A stretch of DNA of 26,401 nt from Bacillota bacterium (GTDB lineage: Bacteria; Bacillota; Desulfotomaculia; Desulfotomaculales; JAJYZD01). Both the position numbers and the translations under genes were made by a program. Location of the stretch: assembly GCA_021800315.1 (NCBI GenBank), contig JAJYZD010000013.1:1-26401 (forward strand), read 5' to 3'. Below, in pieces: positions 7,889 to 14,947 of this stretch. Under the pieces are notes generated by a model. It saw only the letters and a list, made by a program, of their open reading frames with translations. It was not told the DNA's origin and ran no database searches. Within the stretch, counting starts at the first letter, position 1. Each line of letters begins with the position of its first letter.

Positions 7889-9116
7889 CTGGCCACGCTT
7901 ACGTGACGCGACCCTGGCCCGGGTGGCCCCGGTCTGGCGGGCGGTGGACGGCCTGGTCCTGGCCAATACGGCCCGGGTGCTGGAAGCCTTTCAGGCGTGC
8001 CGGGTGAGCGAGTACCACTTCCACGCTACCACCGGTTACGGGTATGGCGACGAAGGGCGGCGGACGCTGGAGACCGTCTTTGAGCGGGTGTTCGCCGCCG
8101 AAAGGGCGCTGGTGCACCCCTCGATCGTATCAGGCACCCACGCCCTGGCCGTAGCTCTTTTGGGCCTGCTGACGCCGGGACAGGAACTCCTTTCCCCCTT
8201 CGGCGCGCCGTACGATACGCTGGAGGGCGTGATCGGCGCCGCCGGCGGTCCACCCGGTTCGCTGGCATCCCTGGGTGTTTCCTACCGCCAGGTCGAACCC
8301 CGGCCGGACGGCACTCCCGACTGGGCGGGGATTGCCGGGGCGGTCAATTCCCGGACGGCGGTCGCGCTGCTCCAACGTTCCGGCGGCTACAGCGACCGCC
8401 CGGCCCTTTCGCTGGCCGCCCTGGGGGCGGTGATCGCCTGTCTCAAGCGGCAAAACAGTAACCTGGTTGTAGTGGTGGACAACTGTTACGGTGAGTTTGT
8501 CGAGGCGGCAGAACCGCTGTCGGTTGGCGCCGACCTCGTCGTGGGCTCCCTGATCAAAAACCCGGGCGGGGGTCTGGCCCCGTCCGGCGGCTACGTGGCG
8601 GGACGCGCGGGTCTGGTGGAGCGCTCCGCCGCCCGGCTGACCGCACCCGGCCTCCTCGGCGCGGTCGGGCCGTCCCCCGCGGGCTGGCGGCTGCACTTCC
8701 AGGGGTTTTTCCAGGCTCCCCACGCTGTGGGGGAGGCTCTGAAAGGGGCGGTGTACGCCGCTTCCCTGGCGCAAAGCCTGGGACTCGTGAGCCGGCCGGC
8801 CTGGGATGCGCCGCGGACCGACATCATCCAGGCCATCGAAACGAGCCGGCCGGATCTGCTGCGGGCCTTTTGCCACGGTCTGCAAGCCGCTTCCCCGGTC
8901 GACGCCCACGCGGTGCCGGAACCGGGCCCCCTGGCCGGCTACTCCGGGCCGGTGATCATGGCCGCGGGGACCTTCGTGCAGGGGGCGTCCCTGGAGCTGA
9001 CCGCCGACGGGCCCTTCCGGCCTCCGTACACCGTTTACCTGCAGGGCGGCCTTTCCTGCGCCCACGTGCGCCTGGCGGTCGAAAACGCGCTGAAAGCGGT
9101 GCTGGAACTACTGTGA
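7872..9116 (+). CDS. YnbB-type PLP-dependent enzyme (methionine gamma-lyase family, 'aluminium resistance' protein)
   Basis: A 414-residue fold-type I PLP enzyme. Features are SGTHALAVALLGLL (cofactor phosphate region), VVDNCYGEF with Asp203 for the pyridine nitrogen, and GSLIKNPGGGLAP with Lys229 as the likely Schiff-base lysine. The N-terminal HFHATTGYGYGDEGRRTLE is typical of the Met_gamma_lyase family (PF06838), for which B. subtilis YnbB is the reference. The physiological substrate is not known for most members. GTG at 7872 overlaps the aldolase and has GGAGGG just upstream. In Bacillus, ynbB follows hflX close to spoVK; hflX is absent here. Confidence 0.87.
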   Translation: MPGSIDWPRLRDATLARVAPVWRAVDGLVLANTARVLEAFQACRVSEYHFHATTGYGYGDEGRRTLETVFERVFAAERALVHPSIVSGTHALAVALLGLLTPGQELLSPFGAPYDTLEGVIGAAGGPPGSLASLGVSYRQVEPRPDGTPDWAGIAGAVNSRTAVALLQRSGGYSDRPALSLAALGAVIACLKRQNSNLVVVVDNCYGEFVEAAEPLSVGADLVVGSLIKNPGGGLAPSGGYVAGRAGLVERSAARLTAPGLLGAVGPSPAGWRLHFQGFFQAPHAVGEALKGAVYAASLAQSLGLVSRPAWDAPRTDIIQAIETSRPDLLRAFCHGLQAASPVDAHAVPEPGPLAGYSGPVIMAAGTFVQGASLELTADGPFRPPYTVYLQGGLSCAHVRLAVENALKAVLELL

Positions 9117-9135
9117 GCGATGAGGGGGGCGGATC

Positions 9136-10026
9136 TTGCAACTGAAGCAACTGGATGCCTTCTTGCGGGTGGCGGAGCTGAAAAGCTTCACCAGGGCGGC
9201 GCAGCAGCTGTTCATGAGCCAGCCGGCCATCAGCTTCCAGATCAAGTCCCTGGAGGAAGAACTGGGAGCCAGTCTTTTCCGTCGCCGGGACAAAAAGGTG
9301 TTGCTCACCGAGGCGGGCGAAATGCTTTACCCGGAGGCCCGACAGATGGTCAAGCACTTCCAGCGGGTCAAGGTGGCCCTCGATGAACTCCGGGGTCTCA
9401 AGACGGGCAAGTTGACCGTGGGTGGGAGCACCGTTCCCGGGGAATATATCCTGCCGGCCATGCTCGGCCTGTTCAAGACGAGCTACCCGGGTATAGCGGT
9501 GAGCCTGAAGATCGGCGACAGCCGGCAGGTGGCCGCCCGGGTCCGGGAGTGGGAATTCGATCTTGGCGTCACCGGGGCCCCCGTGGCGGTGGACGGACTC
9601 ACCTGCACCCGCTGGCTCGGCGACCGGTTGATAGTGGTGTCCGCCTCCCCGGCGGGGGAGACGGACCTGGCCGGCCTGGCGGCCGGCCCGCTGGTGCTGC
9701 GGGAGGCCGGCTCCGGGACCAGGCAGGTGCTGGAAGAGCGGTTGGCGGAAGCCGGCTATCCTTTGGAAGAGTGCGCGCAAACGGTGGAGATGGGCAGCAC
9801 CCGGGCCGTGATAAGCGCGGTGGAAGCCGGCCTGGGTCTGGGCGTGGTCTCCGTCTGGGCGGCAGCCGAGCCCCTGGCCCTGGGACGCCTGGGGGAAGTA
9901 AAGGTGGCAGGTCTGAACCTGGACCGCCACTTTTACCTGGTACGCCGGGAGGCCGGACCGGGCAGCTTCGCGCTGGACGCCTTCCACGACTTCTTGCTCA
10001 CGCGGCTGACGGACGACGCGCAGTGA
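9136..10026 (+). CDS. LysR-family transcriptional regulator
   Basis: A 296-residue LysR-type regulator. Residues 1-60 form the winged helix-turn-helix (LKQLDAFLRVAELKSFTRAAQ, then QPAISFQIKSLEEELGASLFRR), and from about residue 90 there is a periplasmic-binding-protein-like effector domain (LTVGGSTVPGEYILPAMLG). The sequence style is close to CysL/YwfK-like or selenium-metabolism-associated members, but the effector is not identifiable. The TTG start has GAGGGG seven bases upstream. It lies 19 bases after the PLP enzyme gene and may be its co-transcribed regulator; the convergent PEP carboxykinase gene is not an obvious target. Confidence 0.9.
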   Translation: MQLKQLDAFLRVAELKSFTRAAQQLFMSQPAISFQIKSLEEELGASLFRRRDKKVLLTEAGEMLYPEARQMVKHFQRVKVALDELRGLKTGKLTVGGSTVPGEYILPAMLGLFKTSYPGIAVSLKIGDSRQVAARVREWEFDLGVTGAPVAVDGLTCTRWLGDRLIVVSASPAGETDLAGLAAGPLVLREAGSGTRQVLEERLAEAGYPLEECAQTVEMGSTRAVISAVEAGLGLGVVSVWAAAEPLALGRLGEVKVAGLNLDRHFYLVRREAGPGSFALDAFHDFLLTRLTDDAQ

Positions 10027-10039
10027 GCGGAAAAAGGAA

Positions 10040-10060
10040 CCCGGGTGGTTGTCACCCGGG
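10040..10060. terminator. Terminator between LysR gene and PEP carboxykinase, best on the minus strand
   Basis: CCCGGGTG and CACCCGGG form an 8-bp stem around a five-base loop. On the minus strand, downstream of the PEP carboxykinase stop, the stem is followed by TTCCTTTTT, so it is a normal intrinsic terminator for that gene and may also serve the LysR gene. Confidence 0.75.
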
Positions 10061-10084
10061 GCGTCGGCGGCGTTTGGCGGTGTG

Positions 10085-11872
10085 TTAGGCCCGCAATCTA
10101 TCCTCCAGTGCCGCCAGTTGGGAGACCAGTTCCCGGGGCAGATGGTCACCGAACCAGGCGTAGTACTCGCGGATCGATTCAACCTCCCGCAGCCAGCCTT
10201 CCCTGTCCACGGTCAACAATTCTTCCATGGCCGCGTCGCCGGTATCCAGTCCTTCGCGGTCGATGGCTCCGGGAGCCGGCATCAGGCCGATCGGGGTCTC
10301 AACCGCCCGCCCCGTGCCGGTGACCTGTTCGAAAATCCACTTCAAAACGCGGCAGTTCTCGCCGTATCCCGGCCAGAGCCATTGACCGAGGGCGGATTTG
10401 CGGAACCAGTTCACGTAGAAGATTTTCGGCAACCCGGCGGGGTCGGCGCTTTGGCCGATGTTCAGCCAGTGTTGGAAGTAGTCGCCCATGTGGTAGCCGC
10501 AAAACGGCAGCATGGCGAAAGGATCGCGGCGCACCCGGCCGATGTTGGTGGATATCGCCGCCGCCGTGATTTCCGAACCCACGATGGAACCCAGAAAAAC
10601 CCCGTGGGCCCAGTCGAAGCTCTGATGCACCAGGGGCACGATGTTGGGGCGGCGCCCGCCGAAAAGAAAGGCGGAGATCGGCACTCCCCGGGGATTCTCC
10701 CACTCCGGGGAGATGGAGGGGCACCGGGCGGCCGGGGCGGTGAAACGGGAGTTGGGGTGGGCGGCCGGCCTCGTGGAGCCCGGCGCCCAGTCCCGGCCCT
10801 TCCAGTCGGTCAGATTCCCCGGCGGATCGTAACCGATGCCCTCCCACCAGACGTCCCGGTCCCCGGTGAGGGCTACGTTGGTGTAGATGGAATCGGCGGC
10901 CATGGTTTTCATCGCGTTGGGGTTGGATGCCGTGGAGGTGCCGGGGGCTACGCCGAAAAAGCCGGCCTCGGGGTTGATGGCGTACAGGCGTCCGTCCGGG
11001 CCGAACTTCATCCAGGCGATGTCATCCCCCACCGTCTCCACTTTCCAGTCCGGAATGGTCGGAATCAGCATCGCCAGGTTGGTCTTGCCGCAGGCGCTGG
11101 GAAAGGCGCCGGCGATGTAGATCTTTTGTCCCCGGGGATTGGTGAGGCCCAGGATCAGCATGTGTTCGGCCAGCCATCCCTCGTCGCGGGCCTGGACCGA
11201 AGCTATCCGGAGGGCGAAGCACTTCTTGCCGAGCAGCGCGTTGCCGCCGTATCCGGAACCGTAGGACCAGATCAACCGTTCCTCGGGGAAGTGGCTTATG
11301 TACTTGCGCTCCATGGGGGCGCAAGGCCAGGAGGCGTCTTTTTCGCCCGGCGCCAGCGGGGCGCCGACCGAATGGAGGCAGGGCACGAAGTCGCCGTCGT
11401 CGCCGAGGATGTCGAGGACCTTTTGGCCCATCCGGGTCATAATCCGCATGTTGACGGCCACGTACGGGCTGTCGGTCAACTCGACCCCGATCTTGGAAAT
11501 CGGCGAGCCCAGCGGACCCATGGCGAAGGGAATTACGTACATCGTCCGGCCCTGCATGCAGCCGGAGTATAAACCGGTCATCGTCCGCTTCAATTCGCCC
11601 GGATCGATCCAGTTGTTGGTCGGACCGGCATCCTCCTTCCGGCGGGAGGCGATAAAGGTGCGTTCTTCGACGCGGGCCACGTCCGAAGGATCGGTGCGGA
11701 ACAGATAGCAGCCCGGGCGTCTTTCCGGGTCCAAAGGCGTGGCCGCGCCCACGTCGACCATCCCGGCCAGCAGCCGGTCGTATTCCTCCCGTGATCCGTC
11801 GCACCAGTGGACGTGGTCTGGCCGGCACAGTCCGGCCATTTCATTTACCCAGTTTTGCAGAGTCTTGTTCAT
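10085..11872 (-). CDS. pckG: Phosphoenolpyruvate carboxykinase (GTP)
   Basis: A 595-residue enzyme of normal length for the GTP-dependent class, interconverting oxaloacetate + GTP and PEP + CO2 + GDP. Diagnostic segments are VHWCDGSREEYDRL near the N-terminus, SGCMQGRTMYVIPFAMGP, FGSGYGGNALLGKKC-like SYGSGYGGNALLGKKC, the P-loop GAFPSACGKTNLAM (255-268), GDDIAWMKFG with metal ligands, and the guanine-site region SALGQWLWPGYGENCRVLKW. It links the C4 pool of the propionate pathway to gluconeogenesis. No convincing ribosome site precedes the ATG, and the nearest GAGGG is about 21 bases away; the first 25 residues nevertheless align with the family, so the start is kept. Confidence 0.95.
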   Translation of the reverse strand: MNKTLQNWVNEMAGLCRPDHVHWCDGSREEYDRLLAGMVDVGAATPLDPERRPGCYLFRTDPSDVARVEERTFIASRRKEDAGPTNNWIDPGELKRTMTGLYSGCMQGRTMYVIPFAMGPLGSPISKIGVELTDSPYVAVNMRIMTRMGQKVLDILGDDGDFVPCLHSVGAPLAPGEKDASWPCAPMERKYISHFPEERLIWSYGSGYGGNALLGKKCFALRIASVQARDEGWLAEHMLILGLTNPRGQKIYIAGAFPSACGKTNLAMLIPTIPDWKVETVGDDIAWMKFGPDGRLYAINPEAGFFGVAPGTSTASNPNAMKTMAADSIYTNVALTGDRDVWWEGIGYDPPGNLTDWKGRDWAPGSTRPAAHPNSRFTAPAARCPSISPEWENPRGVPISAFLFGGRRPNIVPLVHQSFDWAHGVFLGSIVGSEITAAAISTNIGRVRRDPFAMLPFCGYHMGDYFQHWLNIGQSADPAGLPKIFYVNWFRKSALGQWLWPGYGENCRVLKWIFEQVTGTGRAVETPIGLMPAPGAIDREGLDTGDAAMEELLTVDREGWLREVESIREYYAWFGDHLPRELVSQLAALEDRLRA

Positions 11873-11994
11873 CGGTTCGATCTGGCGCGCACACCCTCAG
11901 CCGGGGCATTAACGCCGGTGCCACCTGCCTTTCTTCGGGAAGGTCCGGGTAGGGAAACTGCCGTATGTATCGCGTATACCGTATTCCCCTTGTC

Positions 11995-12023
11995 ATCATA
12001 CCGGCTTTTTCTGAAAAATTCAA
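11995..12023 (-). promoter_or_regulatory. Candidate promoter of pckG
   Basis: On the minus strand TTGAAT (12023-12018), a 17-base spacer and TATGAT (12000-11995). It predicts a leader of about 115 bases before the pckG ATG. Confidence 0.5.
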
Positions 12024-12085
12024 CACCCGGCCCGGCAGGCAGCGCACGTAGCCCGGCGACGACGTGGCGATCCATTTCCGGAGAC

Positions 12086-12219
12086 CGGCGAGCCGGGCGG
12101 ACCCATGGCGAAGGGAATTACGTACATCGTCCGTCCCTGCATGCAGCCGGAAACTAAACCGGTCATCCGCCATCTTTCCGGTCACGGACAGACGGGAGTT
12201 GGCCTTCGCGGTGATGACG
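12086..12219. pseudogene. Chimeric remnant: copy of a pckG fragment joined to a copy of a fragment of the AAA ATPase gene
   Basis: Bases 12086-12166 repeat 11501-11581 of pckG (residues about 98-124) in the same orientation with about six differences. Fourteen bases later, 12180-12219 repeats about 12557-12597 of the downstream ATPase gene (residues about 72-85), also in the same orientation, with three differences and one indel. Neither copy is an open gene. The segment is therefore a decayed, rearranged duplicate of parts of the two flanking genes. Left of 12086, scattered weak matches to pckG codons farther on (for example around 12040-12056) hint at a longer decayed copy but are not convincing by eye. 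Confidence 0.75.
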
Positions 12220-12272
12220 TCTCCTTAGAAGGTACAACGAAAGCCCTGCCTGCCAATTGAGCCCTGCGGGTG

Positions 12273-12301
12273 TTGCTTTATAACGTTTTACGTTATATTA
12301 T
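12273..12301 (+). promoter_or_regulatory. AT-rich promoter with palindromic operator for the AAA ATPase gene
   Basis: TTGCTT (12273-12278) and TATTAT (12296-12301) are 17 bases apart; a perfect TATAAT also lies at 12301-12306. An 8-bp inverted repeat, TATAACGT-TTT-ACGTTATA (12279-12297), fills the spacer between the boxes. A repressor bound there would block polymerase. Confidence 0.55.
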
Positions 12302-12341
12302 ATAATGAAAAATGTAATGTTTAGAGAGAGGTGCGTCAGGC

Positions 12342-13463
12342 GTGCCTGGTCAGCCTTTTCCGATCAGCGGCCCCATTCCCCCGGAAGATATCGTGGACCG
12401 CGAAGACTTCCTCGACTCCCTTGAGACCAGGCTGGCCGACGGTCAAAGCGTGGTCCTGGCCGGTCCCCGCCGGACAGGGAAGACATCCCTGGCGCACGAA
12501 GTGTTGCGGAGGCTGGGAAAGCGGGGGTTTTACACCGGCGCCGTCGACCTCTTCCGGGTCACGGACCGGCGGGAGTTGGCCTTCGCGGTCATTGACGCCT
12601 GTTTGCAGAACAGGACCGGTTTACGGAAGACCGCCGCCACTTTGCAGGAACGGCTCAAGACCCTGGCCGGTTCCGCGAAATTGGCGGTTAAACTGCACGA
12701 TGTGGAATTCGATTTCCGGTACCTGGGCGAGGAACCCGATGAAAAAGAGTTGCTTCATTACGCTTTGGACCTGCCCGAGAGACTGGCGCAAGCGGACGGC
12801 AGATCCATGGTTGTGGTGTTCGACGAATTCCAGGACGCCGGCACGGTGGCGGACGAGAGAATCTACAAGTTAATGCGCTCCTACTTCCAAAACCACCGCA
12901 AGGTGTCCTACCTCTTCCTCGGTTCCAAGGAAGGCCTGATGAAGAGGCTTTTCAGCCGGGAAAGCGAGGCCTTTTTCCGCTTTGCCGTCATTCTTCCCCT
13001 GCCCCCGATTCCGGTTGACGCCTGGACGGCCTATATTTCCGGCAAATTCGCCCAAGCGGGCCTGTCTGTTAATGAAGAACGGGTTCCGGAAATCGTCCGG
13101 CTTACCGGAGGGCATCCTCAGGACACCATGCTGCTTTGCGCGGAACTGTACCGTATAGGGGGGATCGGCAGCGGCCGGCTTTCCCTGGACGCGGTCAGGA
13201 TGGCTTACGAGCAAACGATGGTCCTGCTCGGCCCCATGTTCGACGAGATGCTCTTCGAATTGGCACCCAGGGCTGACCAGCGTAAGGTCCTGAAGCGGAT
13301 CGCCCGGGGGGAGGCCGTTTACTCAGGGGGCGGCCGGGCGGCGGAGATCAAAAGAGCGCTGGACGCGCTCGGGTCGAAGGCCTTGATCGAGAAAAACGGG
13401 CGGGGCGCCTACCGGTTCCTTGAGCCCTTGTTTCGGGATCATGTCTTGCGCGTTCTGGATTGA
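12342..13463 (+). CDS. AAA-type ATPase of the archaeal/prokaryotic ATPase_2 kind
   Basis: A 373-residue P-loop ATPase. After IVDREDFLDSLETRL comes Walker A GPRRTGKTSL (41-50), Walker B MVVVFDEFQDAG (156-167), a sensor-like YLFLGSKEGLM, and LTGGHPQDTMLL typical of the lid of the ATPase_2 group (PF01637). The C-terminal part (ARGEAVYSGGGRAAEIKRALDALGSKALIEKNGRGAYRFLEPLFRDHV, in pieces) looks like a winged helix that could bind DNA. Cellular role is unknown for nearly all members. GTG at 12342 has a GAGAGAGGTG site upstream. The gene is monocistronic and its upstream DNA is much more AT-rich than the surroundings, which would fit acquisition by transfer. Confidence 0.8.
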   Translation: MPGQPFPISGPIPPEDIVDREDFLDSLETRLADGQSVVLAGPRRTGKTSLAHEVLRRLGKRGFYTGAVDLFRVTDRRELAFAVIDACLQNRTGLRKTAATLQERLKTLAGSAKLAVKLHDVEFDFRYLGEEPDEKELLHYALDLPERLAQADGRSMVVVFDEFQDAGTVADERIYKLMRSYFQNHRKVSYLFLGSKEGLMKRLFSRESEAFFRFAVILPLPPIPVDAWTAYISGKFAQAGLSVNEERVPEIVRLTGGHPQDTMLLCAELYRIGGIGSGRLSLDAVRMAYEQTMVLLGPMFDEMLFELAPRADQRKVLKRIARGEAVYSGGGRAAEIKRALDALGSKALIEKNGRGAYRFLEPLFRDHVLRVLD

Positions 13464-13498
13464 GGCACGGAGAGCCGGGACCCCCGCCAGAGTGTTTC

Positions 13499-14044
13499 TC
13501 AGCCGATCCGGCGGACCAGGGCCACCAGCTTGCCGGTCAGACCGTCGCCGCGATCCTCGCTGTAGGCGCAGATCACGCACGCCGTTCCATCGCTGGTCGC
13601 CAGGACCACGTCGCCTTCCCGGGCCGAGGTCTGCTCGCGGACGATGAGCATGTCCCCTGGCAGGAAGCCATCCCCGGTCTCTTCCTCGATACCGACGACG
13701 AAAAAACTGCCCTCGCCAAGAAAACTCCTGGGCAGGATAAAGGTGCCGCGGCGGTTCTCCTCGGTCCGGAGCGGCTTTTCCGGAACCAGGCGGCCGAAGA
13801 CCGGCAGATGTACCGTCTCGGACGATGGTTGACCGATGACCTCCATGGCCCGTGGCTTGGCCACATCGCGGCGCAGGTAGCCTTTCTCCTCCAGACGCCT
13901 CAAGTAGCCGTGTACTGTGGAACTGGAAAGCAGGCCGACTTCGTCGCCTATTTCCCGGACCGACGGAGGATATCCCTTCGACCTGATATTCCTGGTAATG
14001 GCCGCGAGAACAGCGCTCTCCCGGGGGTTGAGAGCGTCTCCCAT
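13499..14044 (-). CDS. LexA-like repressor with degenerate peptidase site
   Basis: A 181-residue LexA-family protein. The N-terminal winged helix is fully conserved (GYPPSVREIGDEVGLLSSST, then VHGYLRRLEEKGYLRR and KPRAMEVI). The C-terminal S24-like fold is recognisable (LPVFGRLVPEKPL, FLPGDMLIVREQ, GDVVLATSDG), but the self-cleavage residues are missing. The Ala-Gly scissile pair aligns with Pro88-Glu89, the catalytic Ser of GDSM with Glu121, and the catalytic Lys with Ile158. It should bind DNA but not be inactivated by RecA-stimulated cleavage. ATG 14044 is preferred over GTG 14071 because the -10 box places the transcript start near 14068. Confidence 0.85.
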   Translation of the reverse strand: MGDALNPRESAVLAAITRNIRSKGYPPSVREIGDEVGLLSSSTVHGYLRRLEEKGYLRRDVAKPRAMEVIGQPSSETVHLPVFGRLVPEKPLRTEENRRGTFILPRSFLGEGSFFVVGIEEETGDGFLPGDMLIVREQTSAREGDVVLATSDGTACVICAYSEDRGDGLTGKLVALVRRIG

Positions 14045-14073
14045 AAATTCCACCAGCCTTTCCAATCCCACGC

Positions 14074-14116
14074 TATTATAGCACAGGTGGTTTTGAGTTG
14101 GGAATGTTCAATTGAA
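14074..14116 (-). promoter_or_regulatory. Promoter and palindrome upstream of the LexA-like gene
   Basis: TATAAT on the minus strand (14080-14075) is preceded at 18 bases by TTCCCA. A perfect 10-base palindrome TTCAATTGAA (14107-14116) lies just beyond the -35 box. No canonical Gram-positive SOS box (CGAAC-N4-GTTCG) was seen. Confidence 0.45.
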
Positions 14117-14166
14117 AATTTTTTCTATCGGGGAAAGGCCTGGCTGGGTTTCAGTTTTAACATTCC
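14101..14166. repeat. Inverted repeat upstream of the LexA-like gene
   Basis: GGAATGTT (14101-14108) and AACATTCC (14159-14166) are perfect inverted copies about 50 bases apart, and the flanking inner bases also partly match (CAATTGAAAA against AAAACTGAAA when reversed). It could be a pair of operator half-sites or the ends of a small decayed element. The rest of 14117-14283 shows no gene. Confidence 0.4.
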
Positions 14167-14283
14167 TCATTCGAAAAATATCGACAAACGTCTCATGGTC
14201 CCTTGCGGTGTGGTTTGGGGGAAATGGGGTCATCCGGGGGGATAATCCAGTTCAATGTCGGTTGGCGCCGGCATCTTGCGAAA

Positions 14284-14739
14284 TCACCGGGGTGAGATCC
14301 GTTCCCGGCGGGAGAATCCTTTGGCATTGTCCAGGAACCAGATTTCCTCCGGTTCAAGCCGGTAGACGCGGGCCCGGGCCATGACAGCCATGTACCTGGC
14401 GTCCGAGACGAAAACGCCCACAGTCGGAAACTTGGCCAGGAAAGCCGGCCAGGTTCCGGCTTTCGCCAGTTGGGACAGCGGCTTGGCCCGGCCTTGAATC
14501 TGCAGTCCTTTGATTGACCGCCAGTCGGCATAGTCCTCGTGGACGGCCACGGCGACCCTGGGGTCGGCGGCGAGGTTCCGCCCGTGGCGGGTGTGGTCTT
14601 CGGTGAGGAAGGAAAGGTTGAAGCCGTCATTGACGTAGAATACGGCCGTCGCCCACGGTCCCCCGGTCCCGTAGGTGGCCAGGGTCATCACGTGGTGGGA
14701 TTCCAGGTAGGACAGGGCTTGTTGCCGTAAATCCAACAA
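14284..14739 (-). CDS. Pyridoxamine 5'-phosphate oxidase-like flavin-binding protein
   Basis: A 151-residue split-barrel protein of the PNPOx-like superfamily. LESHHVMTLATYGTGGPWATAVFY is the typical first strand pair (substrate/FMN side), followed by LSFLTEDHTRHGRNLAADPRVAVAVHED and IQGRAKPL. Such proteins bind FMN, F420 or haem and most are of unknown substrate; true PdxH activity is unlikely because the family is broad and the C-terminal dimer motif of PdxH is absent. The TTG start is placed by GGAGG 11 bases upstream. It is transcribed divergently from the fumarase operon. Confidence 0.8.
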   Translation of the reverse strand: MLDLRQQALSYLESHHVMTLATYGTGGPWATAVFYVNDGFNLSFLTEDHTRHGRNLAADPRVAVAVHEDYADWRSIKGLQIQGRAKPLSQLAKAGTWPAFLAKFPTVGVFVSDARYMAVMARARVYRLEPEEIWFLDNAKGFSRRERISPR

Positions 14740-14784
14740 CGTGGGCGATTCCTCCTTTCCGGGCAGCGGCTCCGGGTTTTCACC

Positions 14785-14813
14785 ATACTACCACAAATCC
14801 GCCGGCGGGTCCA
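14785..14813 (-). promoter_or_regulatory. Promoter of the PNPOx-like gene
   Basis: On the minus strand TGGACC (14813-14808), 17 bases, TAGTAT (14790-14785), about 46 bases before the start codon. Each box matches the sigma-A consensus at four of six positions. Confidence 0.4.
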
Positions 14814-14880
14814 CGGTCCCACGTTCGGAAGAGTCTGCCCGGTTTCACTGTTTATACCAGATAGCAAAGAAGTAAAAATG

Positions 14881-14909
14881 TTGGCTTAATTGATGTTTCG
14901 GTGTATAAT
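14881..14909 (+). promoter_or_regulatory. Promoter of the methylmalonyl-CoA pathway operon
   Basis: TTGGCT (14881-14886), a 17-base spacer and TATAAT (14904-14909) lie 38 bases before the fumarase alpha start. This is the only strong promoter seen for the next 11 kb on the plus strand. No sigma-54 type -24/-12 element was seen. Confidence 0.6.
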
Positions 14910-14947
14910 TGACTTTGGTAATTCCGCTGACCGGCAGGAGGTAAATT

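Noticed and set aside
10049..11572. 507-codon plus-strand open frame opposite pckG
   Set aside because: It is antisense to a fully conserved PEP carboxykinase, is rich in Gly/Arg/Pro with no domain signal, and has no ribosome site. Long mirror frames are common in high-GC DNA.
14044..14130. Canonical SOS box controlling the LexA-like gene
   Set aside because: No CGAAC-N4-GTTCG or close variant was seen near the promoter.
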